This document shows positions 17,701-18,170 of a stretch of 18,170 nucleotides of DNA, piece after piece. Within the stretch, counting starts at the first letter, position 1; each line of letters opens with the position of its first letter. The DNA is from Phoronis ovalis (lineage: Eukaryota; Phoronida; Phoronidae): NCBI GenBank assembly GCA_028565635.1, contig JAOXYB010018683.1:1-18170 (forward strand), read 5' to 3'. Made by a program: the position numbers and the translations under genes. Under the pieces are notes generated by a model. The model ran no database searches. It was not told where the DNA came from and saw only the letters and a list, made by a program, of their open reading frames with translations.

Positions 17701-18170
17701 CTAGCCGGTTCTTGTACCACTGATTGGGTATTGAACAAGTCCGTTGATACCACGGATGGTCAGCAAGTGTCCAGTGATATGCCAAATAATGCTTTGGTTT
17801 CAGACCTTGTCAGTGGTATTAGTCTGTTAGAAGTAAACACAAGTAAAAGTTACTCGGAATGTTTCCCCGGTAGAGCAGACTCTGATCCTGCCGACTGGGC
17901 TGTTATTGATAAATTCACAGCATCACCAGCAAGTAATATAGAGCATGTGGTTGTTACTGATGTGTCCTCGAACCATCTGTATAATCCTGTTCCATATAAG
18001 CCAAGTCAAGAAGAATTGAACACATCTATGAGGTAATTTTTGCTGCTTATCCTATTTATAGGATATGCAGCATTGTTATTGTCCTTGGCGTGGCATTTGT
18101 TTAATATGACTTGATATGAGCCATATTAAGTAATTTACCTGTTTTAGCTAATAATAATTGTTTCAGGATG
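8667..18170 (+). CDS. NISCH: Nischarin (PX-LRR scaffold), 5' part of gene (15 exons, 3'-truncated by window)
   Basis: Ortholog of nischarin/IRAS, a cytosolic and endosomal scaffold. In vertebrates it binds PI3P through its PX domain, binds the integrin alpha5 tail, and restrains PAK, LIMK and Rac signalling in migration. Coding join: 8667-8756, 9479-9562, 10116-10295, 10837-10981, 11151-11314, 11822-11917, 12443-12571, 12855-13050, 13731-13918, 14366-14485, 14869-14914, 15419-15561, 15999-16078, 16284-18032, 18167-18170+. This gives 3414 bases, 1138 codons in one frame with all introns GT-AG. Layout: PX about 20-120, conserved linker 120-255, LRRs 270-410, cap 405-424, disordered linker 440-605, 8-residue repeats 606-645, PH-like segments about 646-820 and 880-975. 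Human nischarin is about 1500 residues, so the C-terminal part is missing at the right edge. ATG 8667 is chosen because an in-frame TAA lies at 8625 and no earlier in-frame ATG follows it. Confidence 0.95.
9479..9562 (+). CDS. NISCH: NISCH exon 2, PX domain
   Basis: Twenty-eight codons: [20 protein letters not shown] and on to EFLELHDK. Acceptor CTTCAG, donor GTACAG. HRYREF is the PX R-R-Y-S-D/E-F motif; R48 is the residue that contacts the 3-phosphate of PI3P in PX domains. Intron 2 (9563-10115) includes a TG-rich tract at 9906-9936. Confidence 0.95.
9906..9936 (+). repeat. Imperfect TA/TG microsatellite
   Basis: A run of TATATATGTGTGTGTG followed after a short interruption by GTGTGTGTG, in NISCH intron 2. 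It is an ordinary simple repeat of the kind that is often polymorphic. Confidence 0.7.
10116..10295 (+). CDS. NISCH: NISCH exon 3, PX domain
   Basis: Sixty codons from [16 protein letters not shown] to [17 protein letters not shown] corresponds to the proline-rich PX membrane loop (LPPKK in vertebrates), with Gly replacing the second Pro. [14 protein letters not shown] carries the second conserved PX basic residue and helix. Acceptor after a T-run (TTTTTAG), donor GTAAGT. Intron 3 (10296-10836) shows nothing recognisable. Confidence 0.95.
10837..10981 (+). CDS. NISCH: NISCH exon 4, post-PX linker
   Basis: Encodes [20 protein letters not shown] through LKLPEPTC, then one base of a split Asp codon (phase 1). 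It aligns with the EINGITAALAEELFEKGE segment of vertebrate nischarin, a family-specific helical linker. The frame overlapping it from 10890 is a shadow. Confidence 0.94.
11151..11314 (+). CDS. NISCH: NISCH exon 5, post-PX linker
   Basis: Encodes [20 protein letters not shown] through [14 protein letters not shown], matching [19 protein letters not shown] and DLSIFKSLHQVE in human nischarin. The donor GTGACT (11315) is weak, and the frame stays open into the intron for 33 codons. The canonical join to exon 6 keeps family alignment. Intron 5 (11315-11821) also has an AATAAA at 11588. Confidence 0.9.
11822..11917 (+). CDS. NISCH: NISCH exon 6, region before LRRs
   Basis: Thirty-two codons beginning [19 protein letters not shown] and ending IGSPK at donor GTAAGC. 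Leu spacing suggests a degenerate LRR-like turn, as at the matching position in vertebrate nischarin. Phase 0 at both ends. Intron 6 (11918-12442) holds a 30-bp-period degenerate tandem at 12016-12058 and nothing else recognised. Confidence 0.85.
12016..12058 (+). repeat. Degenerate tandem repeat, 30-bp period
   Basis: AGTGTATTTCACT occurs at 12016-12028 and again at 12046-12058, with partly similar sequence after each copy. A small intronic repeat without a coding role. Confidence 0.5.
12443..12571 (+). CDS. NISCH: NISCH exon 7, start of LRR array
   Basis: Forty-three codons from [20 protein letters not shown] to the first clear [22 protein letters not shown]. Human nischarin has ALTTLDLSHNSISEIDESV at this point. 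Acceptor TGTTAG, donor GTAAGC. A dense antisense ORF over the intron-exon junction is a shadow. Confidence 0.94.
12855..13050 (+). CDS. NISCH: NISCH exon 8, LRRs
   Basis: Three consecutive SDS22-like leucine-rich repeats: [34 protein letters not shown] and [35 protein letters not shown] is close to vertebrate nischarin. It ends with one base of a Gly codon (phase 1) at donor GTGAAT. LRRs of this type bind partner proteins. Intron 8 (13051-13730) carries the inverted-repeat element at 13099-13316. Confidence 0.96.
13099..13316 (+). mobile_element. MITE-like element with terminal inverted repeats
   Basis: The 33 bases at 13099-13131 match the reverse complement of 13284-13316 at 27 of 33 positions, including a perfect 14-base core CTTGGTGGAGCCAC. 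Weaker complementarity extends inward. The 218-bp unit has no coding capacity for a transposase and sits wholly inside NISCH intron 8. It also contains a head-to-tail internal duplication (13157-13253). Target-site duplications are not clear, so the class is unassigned; a folded repeat of another origin is possible. Confidence 0.6.
13157..13253 (+). repeat. Tandem duplication, two adjacent 49/48-bp copies
   Basis: The unit at 13157-13205 is repeated directly at 13206-13253, differing only by one deleted base (CTCCTAGCAC against CTCCAGCAC). It begins CATGTGCATTTTGTTCTCC and ends CATTCACAACCAA. Near-identity implies a recent duplication inside the inverted-repeat element. Confidence 0.9.
13550..13581 (+). 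repeat. Short direct repeat
   Basis: ATACCTGTAATAT at 13550-13562 recurs at 13569-13581 with a 6-base spacer in NISCH intron 8. Minor AT-rich repeat. Confidence 0.5.
13716..13796 (+). repeat. NISCH: Source copy of exon 9 duplication
   Basis: This 81-bp segment spans the end of intron 8, the acceptor and the first 66 bases of exon 9. It is repeated 312 bases downstream at 14028-14108 with only two mismatches (13727 G to A in the intron; 13750 G to A, a silent Ser change). Confidence 0.97.
13731..13918 (+). CDS. NISCH: NISCH exon 9, last LRRs and cap
   Basis: Completes the Gly codon and encodes [20 protein letters not shown], then [19 protein letters not shown] and [16 protein letters not shown]. 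LPCxExVxLxxNP..DYRTKVLxxFxER is the characteristic C-terminal LRR cap of nischarin. It ends phase 0 at donor GTATGT (13919). Its first part is duplicated in the next intron. Confidence 0.96.
14028..14108 (+). repeat. NISCH: Second copy of exon 9 acceptor and 5' half
   Basis: It matches 13716-13796 at 79 of 81 positions. The left edge fades into weakly similar sequence, while the right edge is abrupt at 14108, where copy 1 continues into AAATCC and this copy into TTACAGTAAGA. The acceptor is preserved as TTTTACAG. Confidence 0.97.
14043..14113 (+). pseudogene. NISCH: Truncated duplicate of NISCH exon 9 (possible alternative exon 9')
   Basis: Reading from the preserved acceptor, the copy keeps the [21 protein letters not shown] and then has Val-Thr followed at once by a consensus donor GTAAGA (14114). 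It is 71 bp, starts with the same two bases of the split Gly codon and ends in phase 0. It could therefore replace exon 9 in frame between exons 8 and 10, substituting two residues for the last 41 of exon 9 (final LRR and cap). If included after exon 9 instead, the frame meets TAG within 11 codons. It may equally be a non-functional pseudo-exon. Confidence 0.6.
14366..14485 (+). CDS. NISCH: NISCH exon 10, post-LRR helix
   Basis: Forty codons: [40 protein letters not shown]. The block ELDTVxVLxAIQKAK is conserved in nischarin after the LRR cap. Acceptor CTTAG, donor GTAATT, phase 0. Then basic, probably disordered sequence. Intron 10 (14486-14868) shows nothing recognisable. Confidence 0.94.
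14869..14914 (+). CDS. NISCH: NISCH exon 11 (46-bp microexon-like)
   Basis: Encodes [15 protein letters not shown] plus one base of a split codon (phase 1). Acceptor TTGTAG. Two donors lie 8 bases apart: GTAATC at 14915 and GTAAGT at 14923. Only the first keeps exon 12 open; the second, though closer to consensus, would run into TAG within nine codons. Intron 11 (14915-15418) shows nothing recognisable. Confidence 0.75.
15419..15561 (+). CDS. NISCH: NISCH exon 12, linker
   Basis: Forty-eight codons: [48 protein letters not shown]. Acceptor CCTTAG, donor GTAAGC, phase 0 at the end. Not obviously conserved with vertebrates, but open frame, splice sites and frame continuity support it. The antisense frame at 15405-15599 is a shadow. 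Intron 12 (15562-15998) shows nothing recognisable. Confidence 0.88.
15999..16078 (+). CDS. NISCH: NISCH exon 13, S/T-P-rich linker
   Basis: Encodes [19 protein letters not shown] then TVQLTPS and a split Lys codon. Five Ser/Thr-Pro sites fall within 20 residues, the first four at exact 4-residue spacing, marking a proline-directed kinase target region in a disordered linker. Acceptor GCTGCAG, donor GTAAGT, phase 2. Confidence 0.88.
16284..18032 (+). CDS. NISCH: NISCH exon 14, giant exon with PH-like segments
   Basis: A single 1749-bp open exon (codons 554-1136, ends split). Acceptor TTCTAG at 16283; the ATG at 16246 is intronic. The donor is AG|GTAATT at 18033; the TAA at 18034-18036 read in frame is intronic, since the acceptor at 18166 restores the Arg codon. 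Content in order: an 8-residue repeat (606-645); [15 protein letters not shown] and [19 protein letters not shown], matching the first strands of the vertebrate PH-like region; a Ser/Asn-rich loop; LLSLHQKLV, the end of that fold (about 820); a second PH-like segment, [18 protein letters not shown] to VAAEFLRQ (about 880-975); then a Ser/Asp/Asn-rich tail. The long acidic Glu tract of human nischarin is absent here. Confidence 0.93.
16438..16557 (+). repeat. NISCH: Coding 24-bp tandem minisatellite (8-residue repeats)
   Basis: Five head-to-tail units of exactly 24 bases encode [32 protein letters not shown] and LGFIKPGH. Units 1-4 share the pattern (H/Q)-(T/S)-(E/K)-(L/V)-x-Q; the fifth is more degenerate. 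Located just before the first PH-like segment. Confidence 0.8.
18167..18170 (+). CDS. NISCH: NISCH exon 15, first bases at right edge
   Basis: GATG follows the acceptor TTGTTTCAG (ends 18166). The G completes the Arg codon split at 18032 and ATG gives Met. The exon continues outside the window. Intron 14 is 134 bp. Confidence 0.75.

Noticed and set aside
18033-18036. TAA after the long ORF as the end of NISCH
   Set aside because: AGGTAATT is a splice donor; TTTCAG at 18166 followed by GATG restores the split Arg codon, and the family continues well past this point.
1-18170. A fused SMC1-nischarin transcript or protein
   Set aside because: SMC1A ends with a normal stop, 3'UTR and AATAAA, and NISCH has its own start with an upstream in-frame stop.
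1-18170. CRISPR arrays, rRNA, tRNA, bacterial operons, phage or defence islands
   Set aside because: No regularly spaced repeats, RNA-gene cores or prokaryotic gene layout; all coding evidence is two intron-containing animal genes.

Overview
The window is nuclear DNA from an animal. It is AT-rich, with short exons (mostly 46-220 bp), GT-AG introns of about 120-860 bp, AATAAA polyadenylation signals and metazoan proteins. Two intron-containing genes lie head to tail on the + strand and no gene is supported on the - strand. The compact introns and single SMC1-type gene suit a non-vertebrate metazoan, perhaps a lophotrochozoan such as a mollusc. That placement is inference; the sequence does not fix the taxon.

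Positions 1-8131 hold the 3' part of the cohesin ATPase gene SMC1A. Sixteen exons splice into one frame of 750 codons plus stop (2253 coding bases). They run from inside the hinge, through the C-terminal coiled coil and an SQ-rich insertion, to the ABC signature (7126-7143) and Walker B (7393-7404). The 5' half (Walker A, N-terminal coiled coil) lies off the left edge. The 3'UTR has an AATAAA at 8397-8402.

Positions 8421-8666 form a short, locally CpG-rich spacer, probably the promoter and 5' leader of the next gene.

Positions 8667-18170 hold the 5' part of nischarin (NISCH/IRAS). Fifteen exons give 1138 codons before the right edge: a PX domain, a conserved linker, leucine-rich repeats with cap, a Ser/Thr-Pro-rich linker, then one very large exon (1749 bp) carrying a degenerate 8-residue repeat and PH-like segments. 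The gene continues off the right edge.

The two products are not known to act together: cohesin works on chromosomes, while nischarin is a phosphoinositide- and integrin-binding endosomal/cortical scaffold. I find no new multi-gene system. The most interesting items are in NISCH. Intron 9 contains a truncated, nearly identical duplicate of exon 9 that has its own splice donor, so it could act as a mutually exclusive or poison exon. Intron 8 carries a MITE-like inverted-repeat element with an internal tandem duplication. Other points are the 24-bp coding minisatellite, a regularly spaced S/T-P cluster, the oversized exon 14, and an SQ cluster in SMC1A at the position of the known ATM/ATR sites.
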